Below are positions 8,540 through 16,368 of a stretch of DNA of 64,000 bases, piece by piece. A program made the position numbers and the translations under genes. This DNA comes from Streptomyces europaeiscabiei (GTDB taxonomy: Bacteria > Actinomycetota > Actinomycetes > Streptomycetales > Streptomycetaceae). The notes under the pieces were generated by a model, which was not told the DNA's origin, ran no database searches, and saw only the letters and a list, made by a program, of their open reading frames with translations. The stretch covers positions 62,001 through 126,000 of the forward strand of contig NZ_CP107841.1 in NCBI RefSeq assembly GCF_036346855.1. The letters are read 5' to 3'. Numbering within the stretch: the first letter of the stretch is position 1; each line of letters begins with the position of its first letter.

Positions 8540-9760
8540 TCAGGCTGCCTCCTGGAGCAGCGCTCCAGGAGGTCTTCCGCCATCGGCACCAGCCGGGTTG
8601 AGACCAGCCCGGACGAGCATGACGCGTGCGGAGTTCTTGTCCCGTGGGGACACATTTCCGCACGCGGTGCAGGTGTAGGTGCGCTCACCCAGCGGCAGAC
8701 GACGCTTGGCTCTCGCATCGCAGTGCGCGCAGTCCATCGTGGTGTGCGCGGGGTGGACGAGGCGGATGTCCCGCCCGTGCTTGCGGCCCATCTCGATCAG
8801 GGCGGCCTTGGTGGCGCCGATCGCGGCGTCGGCGGCCTTGCGAGCCATGGTGGTCCTGGCCAGGAACTTCGGGCGGAAGTCCTCGACCGCGATGGCGTCG
8901 TGGTCGCGGACCACCTTCTTGGCCCACTTACGGCCGGTGTCCGCACGCTGCCTGGCGACCTTCTTGTGCGCCTTCGCCCGCAGTTTCTTCGCCTCGCGGT
9001 AGCCCTTCGATCCGGGCTTGCCCTTCTCCGGCCTGCGGCGGGCCATCATCCGGTCGTACCGGGTCAGCTGCGCCTTCGCCTTCCTGCCGCGCCCGGCGTG
9101 GGGCAGGTCGTGCGCGTCGGACGTGGTGGTCGCGGTCTCCCTCACACCCCAGTCGACGCCGAGTGCGCGGCCGGTCTCCGGCAGGGGCTGGACCTGGGCG
9201 GGGACGACGAACGAGCCGTACCAGTGCCCGAGGCTGTCCTGGTACACGCGCACCGAGGACGGCTCCGCCGGCAGTTCCCGCGACCACACCACCGTCAGGA
9301 CGATGCCGCCCGCCAGATGCAGCCGGCCGTCCTTCAGCCGGAACCCGCGCCGCGTGTAGTTGAGGGTCGGCAGCGCCTCGCGCATTTTCTTGTACGTGGG
9401 CATCCCGGCCCGGCGCGTCATGGGCAGGCGCTTGTCGATGTCCTTGTGTGCCTTGGCGCGGGAGCGGCCGAAGTCGCGGACGACCTGCTGCTGGACAACC
9501 GAGGAGCCCGCACGCAGCCACGGCGTACGGGCGCGGGCCTCGGTCAGCATCCGGTCGAGCTGAGCCGGACCGCACGTGGCCTTCCCGCCGGTGACCTTGT
9601 TGCGCAGGTGTACGGCCCTGGACTTGGCGACGCACTCGTTCCACACCCAGCGGCATCGGCCCCACTCCACCACCAGCGCGGTACGGGCGGCGCACGACAC
9701 GCGCAGCCGGTACGTGTAACGGGCCTGCCCGGCCTCCGCAGCCGCCGCCACCTGCGCCAT
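8540..9760 (-). CDS. tnpB: TnpB RNA-guided nuclease of an IS605-type element
   Basis: A 406-residue TnpB (OrfB) protein. The RuvC-like motifs are complete: Asp in GVDWGV (about residue 210), Glu in VEDF (about 300) and Asp in RDKNSA (about 380). The zinc-binding module CAHC...CTACG lies before the last Asp. Proteins of this family are RNA-guided DNA nucleases that use an omega RNA from the 3' end of the element and help retain the transposon. No tnpA is nearby, so movement needs a helper. The start ATG at 9760 is taken from the frame; upstream sequence is part of the element end. It looks intact and is not part of the biosynthetic pathway. Confidence 0.9.
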   Translation of the reverse strand: MAQVAAAAEAGQARYTYRLRVSCAARTALVVEWGRCRWVWNECVAKSRAVHLRNKVTGGKATCGPAQLDRMLTEARARTPWLRAGSSVVQQQVVRDFGRSRAKAHKDIDKRLPMTRRAGMPTYKKMREALPTLNYTRRGFRLKDGRLHLAGGIVLTVVWSRELPAEPSSVRVYQDSLGHWYGSFVVPAQVQPLPETGRALGVDWGVRETATTTSDAHDLPHAGRGRKAKAQLTRYDRMMARRRPEKGKPGSKGYREAKKLRAKAHKKVARQRADTGRKWAKKVVRDHDAIAVEDFRPKFLARTTMARKAADAAIGATKAALIEMGRKHGRDIRLVHPAHTTMDCAHCDARAKRRLPLGERTYTCTACGNVSPRDKNSARVMLVRAGLNPAGADGGRPPGALLQEAA

Positions 9761-9862
9761 CTCGCCCCCTCACGCTCCCCGGCCGGGACACCGTGCCGCC
9801 CCGAACCCCGCGAAGGACCATACGTACGACAGCCGCACAAACGCACCCCGATCCCCCAGCCA

Positions 9863-10035
9863 CCACCCCGACCAGCGACCGCAGGAACACACGTTCGCAT
9901 CCACCTCGACGATGCCGACAGCGGCACGGGCGCTCCGCGCCCCGAACCTGACGCGGCGACGCTCCGCGTCGCGACACCCGGATGCGATCCCTCCCCGGCG
10001 TGAACGCCGGGGCCTCCTCGCAAGGAACAGGTGAA
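9863..10035. repeat. IS end, copy A of a ~170-bp direct repeat
   Basis: This stretch is about 93 percent identical by eye to 62144-62313 in the same orientation. It holds two hairpins and ends near AACAGGTGA. Copy A sits at the 5' side of tnpB, so it marks the element end. Copy B is solitary. The two bracket about 52 kb containing most of the biosynthetic genes. Confidence 0.85.
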
Positions 10036-10139
10036 CGGGTTTCGCCGCGGGATGCGCCGGCCGGCGGCGGGCGCCCGCGACCACGTCCGGCCCCGGCACT
10101 CACCGCGGAGACCGGGCGGCCGGCGTGCCCGGCCGGGTG

Positions 10140-10655
10140 TCAGGCGGCCGGATGGAGCCCGAGCGCGGCGAGTGCCGCCCGGGTGACCTGCGCGGCGCTC
10201 CTGCCCCGGACGCCCACCGTCACGCGGGCGACCTCGCGGTAGAGCGGTGCACGCCTCACGGCCAGCTCCCGCAGCCGGGCGGCGGCGTCGCCGTTCAGCA
10301 GAGGGCGCCCCGCGACGGCGCCCCCGCGGTCCAGCACCTCCTGGACGTCGGCGTCGACGTGGACCACCGGGCCGTTTCTGAGCAGCGTGCGCGTGGCCGG
10401 GTCGATGACGGCTCCCCCGCCCAGTGCCAGGACACCGTCGTGCTCGGCGAGTGCGGCGCGGACCGCGGCCCTTTCCAGTTCGCGGAAACGCCGTTCACCG
10501 GCGGAGGCGAAGATCTCCGCGACGGACCGTCCGGTGCGGTGCTCGATGTCGTCGTCGGTGTCGCGGAAAGCGACCCCGAGCCGGTCGGCCATCAGGCGCC
10601 CGACGGTCGACTTGCCCGCCCCGGGCAGCCCCACCAGTACCGCGACGGGCCTCAC
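10140..10655 (-). CDS. aroK: Shikimate kinase
   Basis: A 171-residue P-loop kinase, the usual length for shikimate kinase. It has Walker A GLPGAGKST at about 9-17, the shikimate-binding DTDDDIEHRTG at about 32-42, the Gly-rich LALGGGAV loop at about 75-82, and Arg residues in the lid (GRPLL and RRAPLYREVA). It phosphorylates shikimate on the way to chorismate. The GTG at 10655 is chosen because it places MRPVAVLVG at the family start; the frame stays open to 11072, but that extension is low-complexity Pro/Arg/Ala. It is separated from the other shikimate genes and transcribed divergently from the degenerate-ligase operon, and probably boosts precursor flow. Confidence 0.88.
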   Translation of the reverse strand: MRPVAVLVGLPGAGKSTVGRLMADRLGVAFRDTDDDIEHRTGRSVAEIFASAGERRFRELERAAVRAALAEHDGVLALGGGAVIDPATRTLLRNGPVVHVDADVQEVLDRGGAVAGRPLLNGDAAARLRELAVRRAPLYREVARVTVGVRGRSAAQVTRAALAALGLHPAA

Positions 10656-11163
10656 GCCGGCCTGCCCCCGTGCCCGCCGGGAGCGACGGGAGCCGGGCCC
10701 GTCGGCTGCTGCGGGCCCTGATCGGTCCGGGGCCGTGGCGGGCGGTTCGCCGACGTGTCCGGGCGCCCGGCGCAGGGGCGCGGTGCCGGCCTCGGGTGCG
10801 GTGGCGACGTCGGCGCGGGGGGCCGTGCGCGGACCGTGCGGGCCGCGCTCCTCGCCGTGGGGGCGCGGCGGACGGGCGCCCGTCGGCGGGTGGGGCCCCG
10901 CCGACGGGCGGGGCGCGGTGGCGTGGGGGTGGGGGGCGGGCCGGTCGTCCGACAAGGGGGGCCTCCGGGAGGGGAGCGGTGTGCCGACGCCGGGATTGTG
11001 CGGGGCCGCGGGTGCGTGACGGCAGTGCCACCTGACACAGCAGTGGCCTCTCATCACACTTTCCGATGCCACTTGAAAACCCGCATGCGGGTTTGTTTTT
11101 CTGGGGTCGGGCTCCGCGGGGGCCCGCGTTGAAGCAGGGGCTCACCCACCACGGAGAAGCCAC
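10656..11163. other. Divergent intergenic region with one regulatory palindrome
   Basis: About 500 bases lie between the shikimate kinase and the degenerate-ligase operon. Positions 10656-11040 are low-complexity GC-rich DNA with no convincing gene. The right end contains the perfect palindrome at 11077-11094 and presumably the promoter of the 11164 operon. Confidence 0.6.
11077..11094. promoter_or_regulatory. Perfect 18-bp palindrome, butyrolactone-receptor-type operator
   Basis: AAACCCGCATGCGGGTTT is a perfect palindrome 70 bases before the ATG at 11164. The identical 18-mer occurs at 47735-47752 with matching flanks (ACTTG before, GTT further on), and relatives occur at 7735 and 22866. 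Palindromic AT-edged sites of this type are targets of ArpA/ScbR receptors. Confidence 0.8.
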
Positions 11164-12777
11164 ATGATCAAGCTTGACGACATCCGCCGGCACGCGGCCG
11201 TCCGCCCGGACGCCGACGCCGTCGTGGACGGAGCGACGCGCCTGTCCTGGGCGCGGTTCGCCGACGCGGTGGACCGGTTCGCCGCGGGTCTGGTGACCGC
11301 ACTGCCCGACGTCCGCCCGGTCCGCGCGGCCTTCCTCGCCGGCCCGCGCTGGGAGCTCACGGTCGCCATGGCGGCCTGCGCCACGCTCGGCATCCCCTGC
11401 ACGGGGCTGGACCCGCAGCAGGAGCCGGACCGGCTCCTGGCAGAACTCGAACTGCTCGGCCCCTGCGCGGTGTTCGTCGCCCCCGAGTACCAGCCGCAGC
11501 TGGAGCGCTGCGCGTGGCCGGGCGCGGACAGGGCGCTGCGGGTCGTCCTGGACGGCGAGAGCGGCCTCCTGGCCGACCATGCGGCCCAGGCGCCGCGAAC
11601 GCGGTCCGCCTTCCCGGTGCTGCTGGGAAGCGAACCGCTGCAGCAGCTTCCCGCCCCCCTGCACCGCGAGTGGCTCACCGTCGTGCCCGGCGGGCCCCGG
11701 CCGCGCGTCGCGGTGCGCGCCGCCGCGGCCGAGGCCCGCGCGCTGATCGACCTGGTCGAGGAGTTCGGGTTCGACGCGCACGACATCCATCTCGTGGCCG
11801 CGCCGCCGTGGCAGCCGCTGGCCCTGCAGCTGACGCGGACGCTGCTCGCGGTCGGCGCCACCGTGGTGCTGGGGGCCATGCGGGATCCCGCGGCCCTGGC
11901 CGCGCAGCTCACCTGCGAAGGCGTCACCACCGCGGTGCTGGACCCCGGGGTGCTCCTCGCGCTGCTCGCCCACCCGGCCTCCGACGCCCCGGCGCACCCC
12001 CCGCGGCTGCGCTGCGTGGTGACGCCCGGCACCCACCTGGGGCGCTGGACGCTCGACGCGGCCTGGGAGCGGCTCGGCCCGGTGCTGCACCTGGTCCACA
12101 GCACACCCGAGTCCGGCCTCGTCACGATCCTCACTCCGGAGGAGTCGCAGGTCACCCGGGCGCGCAGCGGCCGGGCGGGGCTCGGCACCACCGTCGTGGT
12201 GCTCGACGACACAGGCACCGTGCTGCCCGCCGGCCGACCGGGCCGTATCGCCGTGCACGGCCACCAGGTGATGGACGGTTACCTCGACGGCGAGGACGCC
12301 TTCGTCACCCTCGACACCGGCGGAGGGCAGCAGCGCTTCCTCGTGACCGACGACCTCGGCCTCCTCGACGAGCAGGGCCGGCTCGTCCTGACCGGCCGCG
12401 GTTCGGGCGTGACGGCGGTGGCCCGCGACGGCGCCATGGACGCCGCGCTGTTCCGTCTGGAGTCGGACCTGCTGAACCTGCCCTGTCTGCGCGACACCGC
12501 CGTGGTGCGGGTCGATCTGCCCGCGCTGGGGGGCGAGGCCCTCGTCGTACCGTTCATCGCCGTCGCCGTCGGACGCGAGGTCACCGGCCATACGGCCCTG
12601 AGGACGGCCTGTGCCCGCCGGGTGCCGTCGATCCCGGCCCATGTGATCGCCGTCGACGCCATCCCCTACAGCCCGACCGGCCGGATCAGGACCGCCGAGC
12701 TGCTGGAGGCGGTGGTCCCCATCATCACCCTCAACCTCCAGCTGGAGCAGACCGTGCACCAGGAGATCTCCGCATGA
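11164..12777 (+). CDS. Degenerate adenylate-forming (AMP-binding) protein
   Basis: The 537-residue protein keeps the overall ANL fold: an N-terminal domain opening like acyl-AMP ligases (ATLGIPCTGLDPQ), a TPESG near residue 319 in place of the YGxTE motif, VTDDLGLLDEQGRL (A7-like) and LTGRGSGV (A8-like). The phosphate-binding loop, normally TSGTTGxPK, is replaced by an Ala-rich PRVAVRAAAAEA, and the C-terminal catalytic Lys is Arg (YSPTGRIRTAEL). It is probably not a normal ligase. It may be a scaffold, a CoA or amine transfer partner, or a repurposed enzyme. It overlaps the next gene (ATGA) and lies behind the palindrome at 11077, so receptor control is likely. Confidence 0.8.
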   Translation: MIKLDDIRRHAAVRPDADAVVDGATRLSWARFADAVDRFAAGLVTALPDVRPVRAAFLAGPRWELTVAMAACATLGIPCTGLDPQQEPDRLLAELELLGPCAVFVAPEYQPQLERCAWPGADRALRVVLDGESGLLADHAAQAPRTRSAFPVLLGSEPLQQLPAPLHREWLTVVPGGPRPRVAVRAAAAEARALIDLVEEFGFDAHDIHLVAAPPWQPLALQLTRTLLAVGATVVLGAMRDPAALAAQLTCEGVTTAVLDPGVLLALLAHPASDAPAHPPRLRCVVTPGTHLGRWTLDAAWERLGPVLHLVHSTPESGLVTILTPEESQVTRARSGRAGLGTTVVVLDDTGTVLPAGRPGRIAVHGHQVMDGYLDGEDAFVTLDTGGGQQRFLVTDDLGLLDEQGRLVLTGRGSGVTAVARDGAMDAALFRLESDLLNLPCLRDTAVVRVDLPALGGEALVVPFIAVAVGREVTGHTALRTACARRVPSIPAHVIAVDAIPYSPTGRIRTAELLEAVVPIITLNLQLEQTVHQEISA

Positions 12778-13154
12778 CCGCCACCCCGCACCTGCCCGAC
12801 CTGTTCGAGGACGCCCAGGAGATGGATCCGGAGAGGGGGTTCTTCGCCCTGGAAGGGGAGCTGCTCGAACTGTCCTGCGTACGGGAGTGCGCCGTGGTCC
12901 TCACCGATCTGCCCGAACTGGGCAGTGCGGTCGTCGCGGCGTTCGTACCGCCGACGCCCCGCCAGGAGATCTCCGGACGCCGGGCCGTGCTCGCCGCCTG
13001 CCAGCGCAATCTGCCGGAGCTGTACGCGCATGCCGTGGCCGTGGACGAGGTGCCGCGCACCGCCCAGGGCGCCGTGCGCGGGAGTGAACTCCTGGACCGG
13101 GTGCTGCCCCAGATCGCCCGGGACCTGATGTCGCCGGCCGCCATGTCCGACTGA
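12774..13154 (+). CDS. Stand-alone AMP-binding C-terminal subdomain-like protein
   Basis: A 126-residue protein resembling only the C-terminal lid of adenylate-forming enzymes. Its FALEGELLELSCVRECAVV and VPRTAQGAVRGSELLDRVLP align with the C-terminal part of the upstream protein (FRLESDLLNLPCLRDTAVV and IPYSPTGRIRTAELLEAVVP), so it looks like a duplicated lid domain. The position of the catalytic Lys (usually TGK) is not Lys (QGAVRG). The start overlaps the previous stop (ATGA), which implies coupled translation and perhaps a complex of the two proteins. Function unknown; no full-length ligase is broken here. Confidence 0.7.
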   Translation: MTATPHLPDLFEDAQEMDPERGFFALEGELLELSCVRECAVVLTDLPELGSAVVAAFVPPTPRQEISGRRAVLAACQRNLPELYAHAVAVDEVPRTAQGAVRGSELLDRVLPQIARDLMSPAAMSD

Positions 13155-13184
13155 CGTGCCCGGATCCGCCCGACGACGCACCCC

Positions 13185-13220
13185 AAAAAAAACGGGTTGG
13201 TTGGTATATTATTTGGGCGG
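13185..13220. promoter_or_regulatory. AT-rich promoter/operator before the LysR fragment gene
   Basis: The short segment contains an A-tract, GGGTTGGTTGG and TATATT at 13205-13210, with an outer CCCAAA/TTTGGG inverted pair. It is the most AT-rich spot nearby and sits 50-75 bases before the ATG at 13260. TATATT would make a good -10 element. The GGGTTGG half resembles the GGGTTTG half of the receptor palindromes, but only weakly. Confidence 0.45.
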
Positions 13221-13259
13221 CAACACGCCGTGCGTGTGTGAGAAAAAGGGGGCTGGTCC

Positions 13260-13568
13260 ATGCAGTTGCAGCAGCTGCGCGCGTTCCGTGAGGTGGCGAC
13301 CGAGTTGAGCATCACGCGGGCCGCCAGGAACCTCCACTACGCGCAGTCGACCGTGACCACACAGATCAAGAACCTCGAAGAAGCCGTGGGAGCCGAGCTG
13401 TTCGACCGCAGCAGGCGCCAGCTCTCCCTCACGGACGCAGGGTTACGGCTGCTGCCGCACGCCGAGCGCATCATCGACATAGCGGCGGCGGCCCGGCGCG
13501 AGATCGCCATGGTCACACGGCACGGCCACGGCCCGCGCCGTACCGCCGGCCCGCCCGCACTGCTGTGA
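13260..13568 (+). CDS. LysR-type HTH-only regulator (truncated)
   Basis: A 102-residue protein with a complete LysR winged-helix domain: MQLQQLRAFREVATELSITRAA, then YAQSTVTTQIKNLEEAVGAELFDR, then the linker helix to about residue 85. The effector-binding domain of about 200 residues is missing, and the sequence ends in a short Arg/Pro-rich tail. No remnant of the missing domain is seen downstream. A strong ribosome site (AAAAAGGGGG) and a terminator after the stop suggest it is expressed as a small DNA-binding protein. It contains a TTA codon at 13443, so expression may need the bldA tRNA. Confidence 0.8.
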   Translation: MQLQQLRAFREVATELSITRAARNLHYAQSTVTTQIKNLEEAVGAELFDRSRRQLSLTDAGLRLLPHAERIIDIAAAARREIAMVTRHGHGPRRTAGPPALL

Positions 13569-13923
13569 TCCGCGCGGGCAGGGGCACTGCCCGCCCCGCT
13601 GCCTGCACCGGCTCACCCGCCGCGGCCGGTCCCTTGTCAGGGGCCGGCCGTCTTCGTGCCGTTGCCGGGGCCGCCGGCACGGGTGAGGCACGCTCCCCGG
13701 CACCGCCGGGGCACAGGAGCGGGACGTCCCTCTCACCGGCGCGCGCGAGCGCGCACGTCCCGGCGTGATTCGGCAAGTCCCGGTGCGCGGCACGGCAAAT
13801 GGACCGCCCGGTGCGTTCCTACAGTCGCTGTGCGTCGGACCGGCGCCGGGCACGTCCCGGCGTTCCGTGTTCGTCTCCCGCCACCGCAAGCGAGCCCTCC
13901 GCCAACCGATAGGTGACAGACAC
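13569..13923. other. Intergenic region after the LysR fragment
   Basis: The first 80 bases hold the terminator at 13623-13650. The rest (13651-13923) contains no gene I can support. It should carry the promoter for the long operon starting at 13924, but no clear operator was seen. Confidence 0.5.
13623..13650 (+). terminator. Hairpin terminator after the LysR fragment
   Basis: CGGCCGGTCCCT and AGGGGCCGGCCG form a 12-bp stem (one G-T pair) around a TGTC loop, followed by a short T-containing stretch. It lies 55 bases after the stop codon. Confidence 0.7.
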
Positions 13924-15462
13924 ATGCCCTCTGGAATCTCGATCGGCGTCGTCGGCGGCGGTGCGGCCGCCGTCTGCCTGATCGACAACCTGGCCCGGAG
14001 CGAGGGCGACCCCGGCAGCCTCACCGTGTTCGAACCCTCGCCCCATCTGTGGCGCGGCCGCGCCTACCAGATCGACACCGAGATCCTGCGCGTGAACGCG
14101 ACCCCCGACGACATGTCCGTACGGGCGGGCGACCCCGGGCACTTCGAGCGCTGGCTGCAGGCCCACGACCGCGTCACCGGCGTGGTCCGGGGCACCGACC
14201 GGCTGTCGGGAGCCCGCTTCGCGCCGCGCGCCGTCTACGGCGACTACCTGGAGGAGACCGCGTACGCGGCCCTGGGCCGGCTGCGGGGCAGGGGCTGGCG
14301 CGTCGACATCGTCGGCGAGGCCGTGAAGGCCGCCGGCCGAAGGCCCGGCCAGGTGCTCCTGGGCACCGGTCCGGGGCGGACGCGGGCCTTCGACTACGCG
14401 GTGCTGTGCGTCGGCGGCGACAGCCCCAAGGACGTCTACGGACTCACCGGCACGCCCGGCTTCATCGCAGAGCCCTACCCGCTCTCCGGCACGCTGGCGG
14501 AGCTCGGTGAGAACGACCACGTGGCCGTCATCGGCAGCGGCCTGACCGCCGTCGACATCGTCCTGTCGCTGGCCGCCCGGGGCCACCGGGGCCCCATCAG
14601 CCTGATGTCGCGGCGCGGCGTGCTGCCGGGCGTACGGCAGCGGCCCACCCCCCTCGAACTGCGCCACCTGACGCCGGTGCGGGTGAGGACCGCCGCCCGG
14701 GAACGGTCCCGGCTGACCATCGAGGACGTGGCCGCCGTACTGCGGGCGGAGTTCAGGGACGCCGGCGCGGATCTCGACGGCGTCATCGAGGAGATCATCC
14801 GCGTCGACCTGGAGGACCCGGTCGACCGGCTGCGCCGCCAGCTCGACGAGGTCGACTCGCCGCAGGTGGGCATGCGCATCCTGCAGCGCGCCGTGCCGGA
14901 GACCGGACCCGACGTATGGCCCCTGCTGCGCGAGGAGGACAAGGTCCGGGTCCTGCGCGCCCACTACCGCACCCTCATGAGCCTGTGCTGCCCCATGCCG
15001 CCCTCCAGCGCCACCGTCCTGCTCGGCCTGGTGGAGGCGGGCCGGCTGGAGATGTTCTCGGGCCTGCTCGACATCACCGCGGCCGACGGGAGCGGCTTCG
15101 ACGTCCTGGCCGCCGACGGCACCGCCTTCCGCGCCGACAAGGTGATCAGCGCCGTCAACGCCTCCGAGGGGCGCATCCCCTGCGGTGCGCTGCCCCTGGT
15201 GACCTCACTGGTCAAGGCCCGCGCGGTCAGCCGCCACCCGCACGGCGGACTGCAGCTGGCCCGCGCCACCAGCCGGCTCACCAGCAACGGGCGGCCCGAC
15301 CCGCGGCTGTACGGGCTCGGCAACATCGCCGCCGGAGCCCTGTTCTTCACCTTCGGCATCCCCTCCCTGGTCGACCGCAGCCAGGACATCGTCACCGCGA
15401 TCCTCCAGCACTCGGCCACCGTCGACGCCGCCCGCAGCGAGGCCGAACCGGTCGCCGCCTGA
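13924..15462 (+). CDS. FAD/NAD(P)-binding oxidoreductase (NAD_binding_9 type)
   Basis: A 512-residue flavoprotein. The N-terminal dinucleotide motif GVVGGGAAAVCLI (about residue 7) and a second Rossmann motif VAVIGSGLTAVDIVLSL (about residue 200) define the FAD/NAD(P)-binding family that also contains the CreE-like aspartate N-oxygenases. The C-terminal LYGLGNIAAGALFFTFGIPS is typical of this group. The substrate is unknown; N-oxygenation or amine oxidation is possible. It is clearly distinct in length from the 658-residue CreE homologue at 56305. The frame is open from 13765, but the ATG at 13924 has AGGTGAC upstream and puts the FAD motif at the N-terminus. It is first in a run through 22760. 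Confidence 0.75.
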   Translation: MPSGISIGVVGGGAAAVCLIDNLARSEGDPGSLTVFEPSPHLWRGRAYQIDTEILRVNATPDDMSVRAGDPGHFERWLQAHDRVTGVVRGTDRLSGARFAPRAVYGDYLEETAYAALGRLRGRGWRVDIVGEAVKAAGRRPGQVLLGTGPGRTRAFDYAVLCVGGDSPKDVYGLTGTPGFIAEPYPLSGTLAELGENDHVAVIGSGLTAVDIVLSLAARGHRGPISLMSRRGVLPGVRQRPTPLELRHLTPVRVRTAARERSRLTIEDVAAVLRAEFRDAGADLDGVIEEIIRVDLEDPVDRLRRQLDEVDSPQVGMRILQRAVPETGPDVWPLLREEDKVRVLRAHYRTLMSLCCPMPPSSATVLLGLVEAGRLEMFSGLLDITAADGSGFDVLAADGTAFRADKVISAVNASEGRIPCGALPLVTSLVKARAVSRHPHGGLQLARATSRLTSNGRPDPRLYGLGNIAAGALFFTFGIPSLVDRSQDIVTAILQHSATVDAARSEAEPVAA

Positions 15463-15516
15463 CGACGCGCCGGCACACCGCCCGCACCCAGCCACCCAGG
15501 AAGGACCGCCCGCGCA

Positions 15517-16368
15517 ATGAGCCCGACCGCGACCGATCCTCGCCCCGCCTACCTGGCCGCCACCGCCACCCGGCTGCCGATTCCCGGCGAACCGCGCTTC
15601 GCCACGTACGAGGAGACCCGCCGCCACCGCAAGCAGCGGCTGGCCGCCGCCGTCAGGCTGTTCGGGAAGTACGGCTTCGCGGAAGGGATATCCGGCCACA
15701 TCTCCGTACGCGACCCCGAACACCGAGACCGCTTCTGGGTCAATCCCTTCGGCGTCTCCTTCCGGCAGGTCCGCGTCGCCGACCTGATCTGCGTCGACGC
15801 CGCCGGTGACGTGGTGGCCGGCCACCACCCGGTCAACCCCAGCGCGTTCGTCATCCACTCACAGATCCACGAGCTGCACCCCGACGCCACCGCGGTCGCC
15901 CACGGCCACACCCCGCACTCCCGGGCGCTGGGCGCACTGGGCACGCTGCTCGAACCGATCGACCAGGAATCGGCGGCGTTCTACGGCCGCCAGGTGCTCT
16001 ACAACCGCTACGACGGGCCTTGCGTGACACCGGCCCAGGGCCGTGACATCGCCGAGCGGCTCGGCGGCAACCGTGCCGTCCTGCTGCGCCACCACGGACT
16101 GATCACGGTGGGCGGTTCCCTGGACGAGGCCGTGCACTGGTTCCTGAGCTACGACAGCTGCGCCCAGGTGCAGCTCCTCGCCCGGGCCGCGGGCACCCCC
16201 CGCACCCTCACCCCCGAACAGGCCCTGGCCGCCCGTGAAGGCTTCGGGGACCAGGAGCTGGGCCGGTTCAGCTTCCAGCTGCTGTGGGACGAGATCGTCG
16301 CCGAGCAGCCCGACCTGCTCCAGGAGGAGCCGGGAGGCGCCGGCGCGCACGGCGGGGGCGCCGGATGA
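15517..16368 (+). CDS. Class II aldolase/adducin-family protein
   Basis: A 283-residue member of the zinc-dependent class II aldolase family. The metal-site histidines appear as HGHTPHSRALG (about residue 128) and RHHGLITVGG (about 190), and SGHISVRD near 67 matches the phosphate/substrate loop. Such enzymes cleave or isomerise phosphorylated sugars, or act as decarboxylases on related substrates. In this setting it might process a carbohydrate-derived or keto-acid intermediate of aromatic synthesis, but no substrate can be assigned. The ATG at 15517 follows GGAAGGA. Its stop overlaps the start of the prephenate dehydrogenase gene. Confidence 0.82.
   Translation: MSPTATDPRPAYLAATATRLPIPGEPRFATYEETRRHRKQRLAAAVRLFGKYGFAEGISGHISVRDPEHRDRFWVNPFGVSFRQVRVADLICVDAAGDVVAGHHPVNPSAFVIHSQIHELHPDATAVAHGHTPHSRALGALGTLLEPIDQESAAFYGRQVLYNRYDGPCVTPAQGRDIAERLGGNRAVLLRHHGLITVGGSLDEAVHWFLSYDSCAQVQLLARAAGTPRTLTPEQALAAREGFGDQELGRFSFQLLWDEIVAEQPDLLQEEPGGAGAHGGGAG

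Larger units (their letters stand above)
8501..10035 (-). mobile_element. IS200/IS605-type element carrying only tnpB
   Basis: The element comprises tnpB (8540-9760, minus strand), a hairpin end at 8502-8534 that abuts the tetR stop codon, and a 5' flank to about 10035 with two subterminal hairpins: one around 9955-9971 with GCGACG/CGTCGC arms, and one at 9992-10012 with CCCCGGCG/CGCCGGGG arms. No TnpA transposase is present, so it is non-autonomous. Its 5' end is repeated at 62144-62313. Exact ends are inferred, because this family makes no target duplication. Confidence 0.7.

Noticed and set aside
10656..11072. N-terminal extension of shikimate kinase to 310 residues
   Set aside because: The extension is low-complexity Pro/Ala/Arg and nearly reaches the operator palindrome. 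The GTG at 10655 gives the normal length and family start.
10495..12759. 754-codon minus-strand frame opposite the degenerate ligase
   Set aside because: It overlaps both aroK and the ligase, has no recognisable domain and a composition typical of shadow frames.
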